Shown: positions 50,807-63,654, counted from the first letter of the stretch. The stretch is 64,000 bases of DNA from Paracoccus thiocyanatus (GCF_900156255.1 NZ_FTMK01000011.1:44020-108019), one strand, 5' to 3'. The notes: generated by a model not told the origin, from the letters alone. A program made the numbers and translations.

Positions 50807-51639
50807 GCCGGCCGCTGGTTGTCTCGATCCAAAGCCAGGTGGTGCTGGGCCATGTCGGCAATTCGGCGGCGGTCTTTCCGATGCTTGCGGCCGGGCTGGA
50901 AGTGGCGCCGATCCCCACGGTGATCTTTTCCAACACGCCCGATTACCAGACCCTGCGCGGCCGGGCGCTGCCGGCCGATTTCTTCGCCGATCTGTTGCAG
51001 GGGGCCTGGGACCGCGGCCTGCCGGAACGGGCGGATTTCCTGCTGACCGGCTATATCGGTTCGGCCGAGGTGGCGCGGCTGACCGCCGATTTCGTCGCCC
51101 GCGCCAAGGCGGCGAACCCGCGGCTGCGCTATTATTGCGACCCGGTGCTGGGCGACGAACAGCCTGGTCTTTACGTGCCCAGGGAAATCGCCGAGACCTT
51201 TCGCGACCGGCTGCTGCCCATGGCCGACATCGCCTCGCCCAACCCGTTCGAGGTCGCCTGGTTGACGGGCCAGCCCGTCGCCAAGCTGGCCGATATCCAT
51301 CGCGCCGCGGCGGCCCTGCGCATGGCGCCCCAGGCGCAATTGATCGTCACCGGCTGCAAGCTGCGCGAAACCGCGCCGGGGATGCTGGAAAGCGTCATCC
51401 TGGGTCCCCAAGGCATGACCCGCCACCCGACGCCGCATCTGCCCGTCGCCCTGGCCGGGACCGGCGACCTGTTCGCCGGGCTGGTGATCGCGGGGCTGGG
51501 AACCGGGCGCAGCCTCGGTCCGGCGGTCGAATTCGCCCAGGCCCAGACCGCCCGCGCCCTTGCCAGGGCCGCGGAATTGGGCACCAAAGAGGTGGTGCTG
51601 TCGGACCCGGAATTCCGCCGCGCGTTGCTCTGCCCCTGA
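50803..51639 (+). CDS. pdxY: Pyridoxal kinase
   Basis: 278 residues. Phosphorylates pyridoxal in vitamin B6 salvage. Starts SIQSQVVLGHVGNSAAVFPM (the family's QS-x-V-x-G-H-VGN-AA block), VIFSNTPDYQTLRGRAL, YYCDPVLGDEQPGLYVP, ADIASPNPFEVAWLTGQPV and the ribokinase-type catalytic motif ALAGTGDLFAGLVIAGL (Asp ~219). Coupled to the MOSC gene by an ATGA overlap. Confidence 0.94.
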   Translation: MSRPLVVSIQSQVVLGHVGNSAAVFPMLAAGLEVAPIPTVIFSNTPDYQTLRGRALPADFFADLLQGAWDRGLPERADFLLTGYIGSAEVARLTADFVARAKAANPRLRYYCDPVLGDEQPGLYVPREIAETFRDRLLPMADIASPNPFEVAWLTGQPVAKLADIHRAAAALRMAPQAQLIVTGCKLRETAPGMLESVILGPQGMTRHPTPHLPVALAGTGDLFAGLVIAGLGTGRSLGPAVEFAQAQTARALARAAELGTKEVVLSDPEFRRALLCP

Positions 51640-51647
51640 ACGGCCTG

Positions 51648-51711
51648 CTTCTTTCGTGGGATAAATATCCTGGGGGAGTCGCGCCGCAGGCGCGGCGGGG
51701 GCAAAGCCCCC
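51648..51711 (-). repeat. Dispersed repeat and hairpins between pdxY and tex
   Basis: Minus strand: GGATATTTATCCCACGAAAG + AAG is a variant of the dispersed core. Next to it are GCGCCGC-AG-GCGCGGC and GGGGGC-AAA-GCCCCC hairpins. The region separates convergent pdxY and tex and probably serves as a terminator for both. Confidence 0.6.
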
Positions 51712-54023
51712 TATTCCCGGCGCAGCGCGTTCAGCAGCGCCGCGCCCAGGGCCCCCGGCTGTTCCTTGCCGGCGGGCGCGGCGGATTTCGGGCCTCGCGC
51801 CGGCTGGGGCTTGGGGCCACGCTCTTTCTGCGCATCGCGGGCCGTGGCGCCGCCATCCTTGCGCATGGTCAGGCCGATGCGCTTGCGGGCCACGTCCACC
51901 TCGGTCACGCGCACCTTGACCACGTCGCCGACCTTGACCACCTCGTTCGGATCCTTGACGAAACGGTCGGCAAGCTGGCTGATATGCACCAGCCCGTCCT
52001 GGTGTACGCCGATATCGACGAAGGCGCCGAAGGCCGCGACATTGGTCACCGTGCCCTCCAGCGCCATGCCGGGGTGCAGGTCGCCGATCGACTCGATGCC
52101 TTCGGCAAAGCTTGCGGTGACGAAGCTGGGGCGCGGGTCGCGGCCGGGCTTTTCCAGTTCGGCCAGGATGTCGCGCACCGTCGGCAGGCCGAAATGCGCG
52201 TCCACGAATTGTTCGGCGCGCAGCCCCTTCAGCGCCGCGCCCTGGCCCATGATCTGGCGGATGTCGCGGCCGCAGGCGGCGACGATGCGGCGGGCGACGC
52301 CGTAAGCCTCGGGGTGGACGGCCGAGGCATCCAGCGGCTCCTCGCCCTCGCGGATGCGCAAAAAGCCCGCGCATTGCTCGAAGGCGCGCGGGCCGAGGCC
52401 CGTCACCTTCTTCAAACCCGCGCGCGAACGAAAGGCGCCCGCGGCGTCGCGATGCGCGACGATGCTTTGCGCCAGCGACGGCCCCAGCCCGGCGACATGC
52501 GCCAAAAGCGGCGCCGAGGCGGTGTTCAGGTCCACCCCCACCGCGTTCACCGCATCCTCGACCACCGCCTCCAGCGTCTTGGCCAATTGCCGCTGGTCCA
52601 CGTCATGCTGATACTGGCCGACGCCGATGGATTCGGGCGGCACCTTGACCAGTTCCGCCAGCGGATCCTGCAAGCGCCGGGCGATCGAGACCGCGCCGCG
52701 CAAGGACACGTCGAGGCCCGGAAACTCCTTGGCCGCCAGTTCGGATGCCGAATAGACCGAGGCGCCGGCCTCGCTGACGATCACCTTCACCGGCTGCTTC
52801 ACCCCCTGGGGTAGGCGCTTCAGCACCTCGGCCACGAAACGCTCGGTCTCGCGGCTGGCGGTGCCGTTGCCGATGGCGATCAGTTCGATCTTGTGGCGGG
52901 TGATGGCGGCGGCCAGCGCGGCCTCGGCCCCGCGCAGGTCGGTTTTCGGCGGGAACGGGTAAAGCGTCGCCGTCTCGACCAGCTTGCCGGTGCCGTCCAC
53001 CGCGGCCAACTTGACCCCGGTGCGGATGCCGGGGTCCAGGCCGATGGTCGGGCGCGGCCCGGCGGGCGAGGCCAGCAGCAGGTCGCGCAGGTTGCGGGCA
53101 AAGACCCGGATCGCCTCGGCATGGGCGCGGGTGCGCAGCTCGGTCAGCAGGTCGATATACATGGTATTGGACAGCCGCACCCGCCAGCACCAGCCGGCCA
53201 CCTTGCGCAGCCAGCGGTCGCCGGGGCCGTCGCCCAGCCGTCCCAGGGCCGAGGCGACGATGCCCTCGGCCCGCGCCGCGCCGGTTTCCGGCTCGGGGGC
53301 GATCTCGATGGTCAGCACCTCTTCCTTGGCGCCGCGCAGGACCGCCAGCGCCCGATGCGCCGGGATCGCCGCCCATTTCTCGGACTGGTCGAAATAATCG
53401 CTGAACTTGGCGCCGACCTGTTCCTTGCCCGGCACCACCTTGGCGGAAATGATCGCCTCGGCCTGCATGAATTCGCGCAGCCGACCCAAAAGCGCCGCAT
53501 TCTCGGACAGTTCCTCGACCAGGATGTCGCGCGCCCCGTCCAGCGCCGATTTCACCTCCGGCACCGCTTCCGAGACATAGCCCGCCGCCAGCGCCTCGGG
53601 CTCGGCGGCGCGGTTCTCCTGGATCGCGCGCAACAGCGGCTCCAGCCCGTTTTCGCGCGCGATCATCGCCTTGGTGCGGCGCTTGGGCTTGAAGGGCAGG
53701 TAGATGTCTTCCAGCGTGGCCTTGGTTTCCGCGCCGGCGATGGCGCGGCCCAGATCCTCGGTCAGCTTGCCCTGCCCCTTGACGGATTCCAGGATCGCCG
53801 CCCGCCGCGATTCAAGCTCGCGCAGATAGGCCAGGCGTTCGGCCAGCCTGCGCAACTGGGTGTCGTCCAGCCCGCCGGTCACCTCTTTGCGATAGCGCGC
53901 GACAAAGGGCACTGTCGCGCCCCCGTCCAGCAACGCCGTCGCCGCGGCCACCTGGGCGGGGCTGGCGCCGATCTCGGCGGCGATGGTGCGGGCGATGCGG
54001 TCGGTTGCGTCCACGGGCGGCAT
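51711..54023 (-). CDS. tex: RNA-binding transcriptional accessory protein Tex
   Basis: 770 residues, full length. Tex resembles eukaryotic Spt6 and binds nucleic acid. Order: N-terminal helical Tex domain with TVPFVARYRKEVTGGLDDTQ and YLPFKPKRRTKAMIARENGL; YqgF-like RNase H fold around IGLDPGIRTGVKLAAVDGTG; HhH domain with VGVDLNTASAPLLAHVAGLG and FRSRAGLKKVTGLGPRAFEQ; and S1 domain (~635-710) GMALEGTVTNVAAFGAFVDI, VHQDGLVHISQLADRFV. A basic tail follows. Monocistronic. Confidence 0.97.
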   Translation of the reverse strand: MPPVDATDRIARTIAAEIGASPAQVAAATALLDGGATVPFVARYRKEVTGGLDDTQLRRLAERLAYLRELESRRAAILESVKGQGKLTEDLGRAIAGAETKATLEDIYLPFKPKRRTKAMIARENGLEPLLRAIQENRAAEPEALAAGYVSEAVPEVKSALDGARDILVEELSENAALLGRLREFMQAEAIISAKVVPGKEQVGAKFSDYFDQSEKWAAIPAHRALAVLRGAKEEVLTIEIAPEPETGAARAEGIVASALGRLGDGPGDRWLRKVAGWCWRVRLSNTMYIDLLTELRTRAHAEAIRVFARNLRDLLLASPAGPRPTIGLDPGIRTGVKLAAVDGTGKLVETATLYPFPPKTDLRGAEAALAAAITRHKIELIAIGNGTASRETERFVAEVLKRLPQGVKQPVKVIVSEAGASVYSASELAAKEFPGLDVSLRGAVSIARRLQDPLAELVKVPPESIGVGQYQHDVDQRQLAKTLEAVVEDAVNAVGVDLNTASAPLLAHVAGLGPSLAQSIVAHRDAAGAFRSRAGLKKVTGLGPRAFEQCAGFLRIREGEEPLDASAVHPEAYGVARRIVAACGRDIRQIMGQGAALKGLRAEQFVDAHFGLPTVRDILAELEKPGRDPRPSFVTASFAEGIESIGDLHPGMALEGTVTNVAAFGAFVDIGVHQDGLVHISQLADRFVKDPNEVVKVGDVVKVRVTEVDVARKRIGLTMRKDGGATARDAQKERGPKPQPARGPKSAAPAGKEQPGALGAALLNALRRE

Positions 54024-54093
54024 CCTTTGCTGACTGGAACGCCGTCTTAGACAAAACCGGCCGCCGATCCAAGCTTGGCGATGCGCCGGCCGC

Positions 54094-54582
54094 TCAGGAC
54101 AGCCGCATCGCCGCCCGCATGCGTTTGTCGAACTGCGGATCCAGGCGCGGCATGCGCATGTCGCCCTTGGTCGTCTCCATCGCGCACCACAGGTTGGCGA
54201 TGGCGACCCAGTTCAGGCCCAGGGGCGACTCGCCGGTCTCGACCAGCAGCAGGCGCCCGGCGCGGCGCTGGAACGCCACCCCCTTGAGCAGCGCGTCGGC
54301 ATGACGCAGCACCGCATCGGAAAGATCGGCATCGAACTGCGCTTCTGCCATGGCCACAAAGCCGGAAAGATCGCCCTGGATGAACAGGCTCTGCGCCTCG
54401 ATCAGGTAGCTTTCGCAGATCGAGAAGCCCTGTTCGCACCATTCCGCGATGGTCCCCGAAAAAGCACGGACGGCACCGCCAGCCTCGATCCCCGCCAGGG
54501 GCAGGAAAGCCAGAGCGCCGTTATTGCCTTGGGGATATTGCATGCCTGCGGCATGCGTGATCTTGCCATTTACCAGCATCAC
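54094..54582 (-). CDS. Hypothetical protein
   Basis: Up to 162 residues, no family recognised. The sequence (MMLVNGKITHAAGMQYPQGN) leads into a mixed helical protein with WCEQGFSICESYLIEAQSLF in the middle and GESPLGLNWVAIANLWCAME near the end, followed by a basic tail. No signal peptide or membrane helix. The possible promoter hexamers ATAATA/ATACAA on the plus strand (54593-54598, 54615-54620) would put the transcript start a few bases from this ATG, so either it is leaderless or translation begins at the Met 13 codons later. Base composition upstream is unusually AT-rich for the window. Confidence 0.55.
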   Translation of the reverse strand: MMLVNGKITHAAGMQYPQGNNGALAFLPLAGIEAGGAVRAFSGTIAEWCEQGFSICESYLIEAQSLFIQGDLSGFVAMAEAQFDADLSDAVLRHADALLKGVAFQRRAGRLLLVETGESPLGLNWVAIANLWCAMETTKGDMRMPRLDPQFDKRMRAAMRLS

Positions 54583-54887
54583 TCACCAACCAATAATAGA
54601 GACTACACAATGGGATACAATTAAAACGAACCGTTCGGTTCTGGCTAGTTGCCCTTTGAGACAGGTTAACAGAATCGGATGGTTTTATTTCAAGCCATTG
54701 GTTGGATGTGATTTTTCCGCAGCAAATCGTTATCCCGGCGAACACTCGCAGGTTGCAGGCGATTTTCGAATCCCTGACGGTGCAGGACAGGACGCCCCGC
54801 CCGCTATGACGCGGGGCAAGGTGGCACGCGGCCACGGCGGGCCGGCCGCCGACGCGACGCCCGGTGGACGCGCCGGTCGCGCTTTCG
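54583..54887. promoter_or_regulatory. AT-rich intergenic region with inverted repeats
   Basis: 305 bases without a gene. An inverted repeat GAACCG-TT-CGGTTC (54628-54641) lies just upstream of the putative -35 of the leftward gene. A second pair, CCAACCAAT (near 54587) and ATTGGTTGG (near 54696), is about 100 bases apart. Such AT-rich DNA is rare in this window and could reflect regulation or foreign origin. Confidence 0.45.
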
Positions 54888-55076
54888 CTAGTCCATGCCG
54901 TCTTTGAGCGTTCGGGCGACATACCAGGTGATCGGCAGCGCGATGATTGCGCCCGCCGCGGCCGCCAGCAGAATGGCGCGCGTATCGTAAAAGCCCATGG
55001 CCAGAACGATGGTGACGCCGATCCCGGCGAGCGTCGTCAGGCTGATGGACAGCAGCATGATGAAAAGACGGGTCAT
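54888..55076 (-). CDS. Small two-helix membrane protein
   Basis: 62 residues. Starts MTRLFIMLLSISLTTLAGIG, with helices LFIMLLSISLTTLAGIGVTI and AILLAAAAGAIIALPITWYV and a short charged tail ARTLKDGMD. GGGGGA lies seven bases upstream of ATG 55076, which makes this start better than one six codons earlier. Similar short proteins occur near this tRNA-Leu in other Rhodobacterales and are sometimes mislabelled CTP synthetase. Function unknown. Confidence 0.7.
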   Translation of the reverse strand: MTRLFIMLLSISLTTLAGIGVTIVLAMGFYDTRAILLAAAAGAIIALPITWYVARTLKDGMD

Positions 55077-55247
55077 TTCAATCCCCCAGACCAATTACCC
55101 GTCCATCTTGGGGCATATCCCGCGGCAGGGCGCTTTGACAGGGATCAAAACCGCATCAGGTCGCAGGCTTGTCTGGGCCGGCGGGGCCGTCCGCTTCGCA
55201 AAGGCCGCAAACGCGGCGCGGCTTTTTTGAACGGAGCATTTACCGAT

Positions 55248-55332
55248 TGGTGCGGGTGGAGGGACTTGAACCCCCACGCCTTTCGGCGCCAGAACCTAAA
55301 TCTGGTGCGTCTGCCAATTTCGCCACACCCGC
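55248..55332 (-). tRNA. tRNA-Leu (anticodon TAG)
   Basis: Complete 85-base class II tRNA with encoded CCA. Acceptor GCGGGTG / CACCCGC, D-arm with GGCGAAATTGGCAGACGC, long variable arm GGCGCCGAAAGGCGT. The anticodon stem CCAGA/TCTGG has loop TTTAGGT, so the anticodon is TAG, reading CUA. Confidence 0.97.
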
Positions 55333-55380
55333 AATGGCGCGCTGTCTAGCAAAGCCATGGCGCACATGCGAGGGGTAATT

Positions 55381-57099
55381 TCAACCGCCCAGCCCGCGCA
55401 GCAGGGCAGGCAGCGCCTCGGGCAGGTCGTCGGCGATCAGGCCGGGGCCGAAAGCGCGCGCCGCCGCGGCGTGAAGCCGGGCAGACGTCGCCGCCGCATC
55501 CAGCGCCGGCAGGCCGCGGGCCAGAAGCCCGGTGATGATCCCCGCCAGCACGTCGCCCGCGCCCGCCGTCCCCAGCCAGGGCACGTCAAAGGCGGAATGG
55601 AGGCGCGCCCGCCCGTCGGGGGCGGCGATCACCGTGTCCGGCCCCTTCAGCAGCACCACAGCACCGCAGCGCGCCGCCGCGTCGCGGGCAGCGTCCAGGC
55701 GCGAATAAAGCGGCCCGCGCATGGCATCCAGCGCCTCGCGATAGGCGGCCTGCCGGGCCTGGTGGCGCGCCCACTGGCCCGGCTCGGCGGCCTCGGCGGC
55801 GGGCGGGCGCGGATGGTCAAGGCGCGCGGCCAGATCGGGAAAGACGCGCCCGAACTCGCCCGCATGCGGGGTCAGCACGCAGTCCCGGTGCAACAGCGCC
55901 ATCAGGCCGGGATCGCGCGACAGGGCGGTCAGCGCATCGGCATCCAGCACCGTCGCCCGCCCCGCGCCCAGGATCGCGGGCAGCAGCGCCGCCGCGCGCT
56001 CGACCCCGCAGCCGGGACCGATGCAAAGCGCGTTGATCCGACGGTCCGCCAGCATGTCCCGCAGCCCGGCCGCATCGTCCACGCCTTGACGCATCAGCGC
56101 GTCGGGCGGGCCGGCATGGTCCGGCAAGGCGCCGGATGGCGGCGCAAGCGTCACCAGCCCGGCGCCGATGCGCAAGGCGGCGCGGGCCGACAAGCGCGCC
56201 GCCCCGCCGCGGGCCAGCCCCCCGGCGACGATCAGCGCGTGGCCGTGGCTGAACTTGTGGCCGCCGCCGGCCTGTTCCTTGCGCAGCCACGATGCCTCGG
56301 ATCTTGCGCGGGCCGGATTGCGGCGGGAATCGGGAATGGCAAAGTCGGGCCAGATGGCTTCGACGGCGGGATAGCGGATGCCCCGCGACAGGGTCCCGTC
56401 GGCATTGCGGTTGCGGACCCGCCACGCCGCCAAGCCGATATCGGCGATGACCAGTTCGCCGCAGCATTCCGGCCCGCGCTCCAGCAGGTGCCCCGGCTTG
56501 GGACTGTCAAAAGCGATGGTCAGGCGGGCGCGCGGGTCATGGCTGCCGGGCTTGCGCGGACGGCCGGGAAAGGCGCCGCTGTCCAAGCATAGCCCGCTGG
56601 GACAGTCCACAGCCACCAGCCTTTCGCGGAAGAATGCCCAGTCCCCGCCCGAGCCGCCCAGATAGGCCAGGATCGCGGCGATCTCGCCCTGGGGCGGGCG
56701 GGTCAGGCCGGTGCCGAAGATTGCGTCCACATAGACATCGGCATCGGGACCGGCGCGCAGCGCGTCCCTGGTCAGGGGCAGGATCGGCCCAAGCGCCAGC
56801 CATTCGGCCTTCATCCGCGCCGCGTCCGGGCCGGGGGCGTTGTCGAGCCCCAGCACCCGCACCCGCCAGCCCGCCTGGTGCAGATACCGCGCCACCACAT
56901 AGCCGTCGCCGCCATTGTTGCCCGGACCGCACAGCACCGTTGCCCGGCCCGGCTTGGGCCAGCGCAGGCGGATCTGGCCGGCGACGGCGCGGCCCGCCCG
57001 CTCCATCAGTTCCTGTCCTGTCACCTGACCGCTGGCCATGGCGGCGGATTCGATGGCGCGCATTTCCGCGGTCGTCAGGATCTCGGCACCGTGCAGCAT
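55381..57099 (-). CDS. nnr: Bifunctional NAD(P)H-hydrate epimerase / ADP-dependent dehydratase
   Basis: 572 residues. Repairs hydrated NAD(P)H: the N-terminal YjeF_N epimerase domain (~1-230) has MERAGRAVAGQI, VLCGPGNNGGDGYVVARYLH, VDAIFGTGLTRPPQGEI and VAVDCPSGLCLDSG. The C-terminal ribokinase-like dehydratase (~265-572) has HALIVAGGLARGGAARLSAR, GPGCGVERAAALLPAIL, VLTPHAGEFGRVFPDL, and the catalytic WLGTAGAGDVLAGIITGLLA. Divergent from glnB with 154 bases between. Confidence 0.93.
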   Translation of the reverse strand: MLHGAEILTTAEMRAIESAAMASGQVTGQELMERAGRAVAGQIRLRWPKPGRATVLCGPGNNGGDGYVVARYLHQAGWRVRVLGLDNAPGPDAARMKAEWLALGPILPLTRDALRAGPDADVYVDAIFGTGLTRPPQGEIAAILAYLGGSGGDWAFFRERLVAVDCPSGLCLDSGAFPGRPRKPGSHDPRARLTIAFDSPKPGHLLERGPECCGELVIADIGLAAWRVRNRNADGTLSRGIRYPAVEAIWPDFAIPDSRRNPARARSEASWLRKEQAGGGHKFSHGHALIVAGGLARGGAARLSARAALRIGAGLVTLAPPSGALPDHAGPPDALMRQGVDDAAGLRDMLADRRINALCIGPGCGVERAAALLPAILGAGRATVLDADALTALSRDPGLMALLHRDCVLTPHAGEFGRVFPDLAARLDHPRPPAAEAAEPGQWARHQARQAAYREALDAMRGPLYSRLDAARDAAARCGAVVLLKGPDTVIAAPDGRARLHSAFDVPWLGTAGAGDVLAGIITGLLARGLPALDAAATSARLHAAAARAFGPGLIADDLPEALPALLRGLGG

Positions 57100-57112
57100 G
57101 ATGATTGCCTAA

Positions 57113-57592
<480 letters not shown>

Positions 57593-57669
57593 CCCGCGGC
57601 CCGGCAAAGCCGACAGGATATATCTTGCCTGGCCGCAGCGCCGGGCAAACCGATGAAGAAAGGTTCCAA

Positions 57670-59076
57670 ATGACAGTCAAGGACGTTCTGGATCTGATGG
57701 CGGCGGAAGAGGTCGAATATGTCGATGTCCGCTTCACCGATCCCAAGGGCAAGTTGCAGCATGTGACGCTGGTCGTCGATCTGGTGGACGAGGACTTTTT
57801 CGAGGAAGGCTTCATGTTCGACGGCTCTTCGATCGCCGGCTGGAAGTCGATCGACCAGTCCGACATGAAGCTGATGCCGGACGCATCCTCGGCCTATATC
57901 GACCCGTTCTATGCCGAAAAGACCCTGTGCGTGCATTGCAACGTGGTCGAGCCGGACACGGGCGAACCCTATGCCCGCGATCCCCGCGGCACCGCGCTGA
58001 AGGCGGAAGCCTATCTGAAATCCAGCGGCATCGGCGACACCGCCTATTTCGGCCCCGAGGCCGAGTTCTTCCTGTTCGACGACGTGCGCTATTCGGTGAC
58101 GCCGCAAAAGGTCGCATTCGAGCTTGATTCGGTCGATGCCGCCTGGAACACCGACACGGTCTATGAAGTCGGCAACCAGGCCCATCGCGCGGCCCACAAG
58201 GGCGGCTATTTCCCGGTGAACCCGGTCGACGCCGCCCAGGACATCCGCGGCGAGATGCTGTCCACGATGAAGCGCATGGGCATCAAGGTCGACAAGCACC
58301 ACCACGAGGTCGCCACCGCCCAGCACGAGCTTGGCATGATCTTCGGCGGGCTGGTCGAACAGGCCGACAACATCCAGAAATACAAATACGTCATCCACAA
58401 CGTGGCCGCCGCCTATGGCAAGACCGCGACCTTCATGCCCAAGCCGATGAAGGGCGACAACGGTTCGGGCATGCATGTGAACATGTCGATCTGGAAAGAT
58501 GGCAAGCCCCTGTTCTCGGGTGACAAATATGCCGATCTAAGCCAAGAGGCGCTGTGGTTCATCGGCGGCATCCTCAAGCATGCCAAGGCGCTCAATGCGC
58601 TGACCAACCCGTCCACCAACAGCTACAAGCGGCTGATCCCCGGCTTCGAGGCGCCGGTGCTGCGCGCCTATTCGGCCCGCAACCGTTCGGGCTGCGTGCG
58701 CATTCCGTGGACCGAATCGCCGAAAGCCAAGCGGGTCGAGGCGCGTTTCCCCGACCCGGCCGCCAACCCCTATCTGGCCTTTGCGGCGCTGTTGATGGCC
58801 GGGCTTGACGGGATCAAGAACAAGATCGACCCCGGCCCGGCCTCGGACAAGGATCTGTATGACCTGCCGCCCGAGGAACTGGCCGAGATCCCGACCGTCT
58901 GCGGCAGCCTGCGCGAGGCGCTGGAAGAGCTGGAAAAGGACATGGACTTTCTGCTGGCCGGCGACGTCTTCACCCGCGACCAGGTCGAGGGCTATATCAA
59001 GCTGAAATGGGAAGAGGTCTATGCCTATGAGCATACCCCCCATCCCATTGAATATGCTATGTATTATAGCTGCTGA
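57670..59076 (+). CDS. glnA: Glutamine synthetase, type I
   Basis: 468 residues. Dodecameric ATP-dependent ammonium assimilation enzyme. Landmarks: [20 protein letters not shown] (~46-66), [77 protein letters not shown] and the adenylylation site DLYDLPPEE (Tyr ~397), so it is the GSI-beta form regulated by adenylylation. The gap from glnB is 77 bases, likely co-transcribed, and a strong terminator follows. Confidence 0.98.
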   Translation: MTVKDVLDLMAAEEVEYVDVRFTDPKGKLQHVTLVVDLVDEDFFEEGFMFDGSSIAGWKSIDQSDMKLMPDASSAYIDPFYAEKTLCVHCNVVEPDTGEPYARDPRGTALKAEAYLKSSGIGDTAYFGPEAEFFLFDDVRYSVTPQKVAFELDSVDAAWNTDTVYEVGNQAHRAAHKGGYFPVNPVDAAQDIRGEMLSTMKRMGIKVDKHHHEVATAQHELGMIFGGLVEQADNIQKYKYVIHNVAAAYGKTATFMPKPMKGDNGSGMHVNMSIWKDGKPLFSGDKYADLSQEALWFIGGILKHAKALNALTNPSTNSYKRLIPGFEAPVLRAYSARNRSGCVRIPWTESPKAKRVEARFPDPAANPYLAFAALLMAGLDGIKNKIDPGPASDKDLYDLPPEELAEIPTVCGSLREALEELEKDMDFLLAGDVFTRDQVEGYIKLKWEEVYAYEHTPHPIEYAMYYSC

Positions 59077-59100
59077 ACCGCAGCGCCGGAACCCACGGGA

Positions 59101-59127
59101 AAGCCGCCTTTCGGGGCGGCTTTTTCA
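59101..59127 (+). terminator. Intrinsic terminator of glnA
   Basis: AAGCCGCC / GGGCGGCTT stem with TTTCG loop, followed by TTTTTC, 24 bases past the glnA stop. Confidence 0.9.
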
Positions 59128-59422
59128 TTTCCCGAACCGGGATACCGGCGGACCGGTGCCGCGCGGCCGGCAGGCAGGGGCCGCCGAGTCCACATCCCGG
59201 AACCAGCCCGTGCTTTGGGATGCTCCGCCGGATAGTTCTCAATAGGTCAATTTGTCTGCAAAATGGGTGGAACTCGGGGCGCAAAACCGGCTATAGTGCC
59301 CTGGCGCCAGACGTATGGCGTTCTGGTCGCAAAACGTGCGGGCATCCGTCTTCTGGGGTCGGCGGATGCCTGGTTTCCAGCCTACGGCATGGGCGCAGCC
59401 CTGCCTGCTACAGGATGTTATA

Positions 59423-60697
<1,275 letters not shown>

Positions 60698-60796
60698 CGC
60701 GGCAACAGCCTGGCAGGGGCCGTCACGGCCCCTGCCGCCGCAGTTGCGGGTCCGGAGCCTTGCCGCTAAAACCCCGGCAAACCCCCAGGAGGTCCC

Positions 60797-62113
<1,317 letters not shown>

Positions 62114-62172
62114 CCGCCTGTTCGCTTTTTGCTGCCAGATTGCCCCTGAGAAATTGGAATCGGGGGCAATCC

Positions 62173-63231
62173 ATGGGTGTGCCGGCGCTTGAAACGACGG
62201 CGGGGCTCAGCCCGCGGCAAAAGGCTGCGGTGATCGTGCGGCTGGTGCTGGCCGAAGGCGGGGACATCGACCTTGCCCGGCTTCCGCCGGAATTGCAGAC
62301 CGACCTGGCGCAGGAAATGGCGCTGATGGGGATGATCGACCGCGACACCCGCAATGCCATCGTGGCCGAGTTCTGCGACCGGCTGGAAGGCGTGGGCCTG
62401 TCCTTTCCCGGCGATATCGACGGCACGCTGGATCTGCTGGACGGGCATCTGTCGCCCGACACCACCGATCAGCTGCGCCGGCTGGCGGCGCTGAACGGCG
62501 CGGGCGATCCCTGGGACCGGATTGCCGCTATGACGCCCGCCCTGCTGGCCGAACTGGCCCGCACCGAAGCGGTCGAAATCGCGGCGGTGATGTTTTCCAA
62601 GCTGCCAGTGCCGCGCGCGGCCGAAGTGTTCGGCCTGCTGGACCAGGAACGCGCGCGCCAGATCGCCTATGCCATGTCGCTGACCGGCGGCATTGCGCCT
62701 GCGGCCCTGCAACGCATCGGCCGGGCGCTGATCCAGGCGGCCGACGCCGTGCCCCAGCCGGCACTAGAGGGCAAGGCGGGCGAAAAGGTCGGCGCCATCC
62801 TGAACTTTTCGCCGTCCAGCATGCGCGACGGGGTGCTGGCCGGCCTGGAAGACGACGATGCCGCCTTCGCCGGCGAGGTGCGCAAGACCATCTTCACCTG
62901 GGCCCATATCCCGCGCCGGATCGACCGGCGCGACATTTCGCGCCTCATGCGCGAGGTAGACAATCCCGTCCTGCTCAAGGCGCTGACGGGCGCGCGGGGC
63001 GCGGCGCGCGAAACGGCCGAGTTCCTGCTGGGCGGCATCTCCTCCCGCCTGGCCGAATCGATGCGCGAAGAGATGGAGGCGCTTGGCAAGGTCTCGGCCC
63101 GAGACGCAGAGGAGGCGATGGACCAGGTGGTGATCACCATCCGCCGCATGGAGGCGGCGGGGGATCTGTTCCTGATTGCCCAGGAACCCGAGGAAGAGGC
63201 GCAGGAAGACGGGGAAGCCCCACCCGGCTGA
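62173..63231 (+). CDS. FliG-like flagellar motor switch protein, outside any flagellar cluster
   Basis: 352 residues. FliG architecture: GLSPRQKAAVIVRLVLAEGG (~10-29), armadillo-like middle with LLAELARTEAVEIAAVMFSK and LPVPRAAEVFGLLDQERARQ, and C-terminal domain with DDAAFAGEVRKTIFTWAHIP, RDISRLMREVDNPVLLKALT and SSRLAESMREEMEALGKVSA. The EHPQ-type motif normally reading EHPQ is not evident. FliG is the rotor protein that couples torque; here it is next to purB with no other flagellar gene. It may be a diverged paralogue or serve a flagellar system elsewhere. Start at ATG 62173. Confidence 0.82.
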   Translation: MGVPALETTAGLSPRQKAAVIVRLVLAEGGDIDLARLPPELQTDLAQEMALMGMIDRDTRNAIVAEFCDRLEGVGLSFPGDIDGTLDLLDGHLSPDTTDQLRRLAALNGAGDPWDRIAAMTPALLAELARTEAVEIAAVMFSKLPVPRAAEVFGLLDQERARQIAYAMSLTGGIAPAALQRIGRALIQAADAVPQPALEGKAGEKVGAILNFSPSSMRDGVLAGLEDDDAAFAGEVRKTIFTWAHIPRRIDRRDISRLMREVDNPVLLKALTGARGAARETAEFLLGGISSRLAESMREEMEALGKVSARDAEEAMDQVVITIRRMEAAGDLFLIAQEPEEEAQEDGEAPPG

Positions 63232-63510
63232 CGGGGGCTTCTCGGCAAGACCGCTGGCCGGCGATCCCCGACCTGTCCCATCCTGTTGCGGCACGACCCA
63301 CCGGCGCGCCGCGTTCCGGCACCGGGGTCCTGTCGCCAAGGCGGCCGCGATCCCTTGTCGGACGGTGCGGCGCCCGCGCATGATCACCCAGCTCCCGCGC
63401 CAGATCCTGCAAGCGCCAAGGCGGCGGTGAAGGCTTGCCTCGTTCCCGGCTCTGCCCTAGCAGGGGACGGCGGCCGGGACCGGCCGCAAGGGCGCAAGCA
63501 GGGGCGGAAC

Positions 63511-63654
63511 ATGACAAATCAGATCGCGCTGGTGCTGGGCCTTCTGATCCTGGGGCTGTTCGCCGCCGATGCGCTGGTGCTGCATTGGGGCCTGCCGGTG
63601 CTTTTGGGCAAGGAATTGGCCAGCATGATCGAATATCTCAGCTTCTGGCACTAG
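63511..63654 (+). CDS. Short membrane protein of Rhodobacterales
   Basis: 47 residues: MTNQIALVLGLLILGLFAAD, then ALVLHWGLPVLLGKELASMI and EYLSFWH. One transmembrane helix and a second amphipathic helix. Short proteins ending in this way are common in Rhodobacteraceae, sometimes mislabelled glyceraldehyde-3-phosphate dehydrogenase. The stop codon lies in CTAG at the edge of the insertion sequence, so the extreme C-terminus may have been altered by the insertion. GCAGGGGCGGAAC precedes the ATG. Confidence 0.7.
   Translation: MTNQIALVLGLLILGLFAADALVLHWGLPVLLGKELASMIEYLSFWH

Noticed and set aside
55205..55230. Terminator downstream of tRNA-Leu
   Set aside because: GCCGC hairpins with T6 exist on the plus strand, opposite to the tRNA; no plus-strand gene ends there, so the call was not made.
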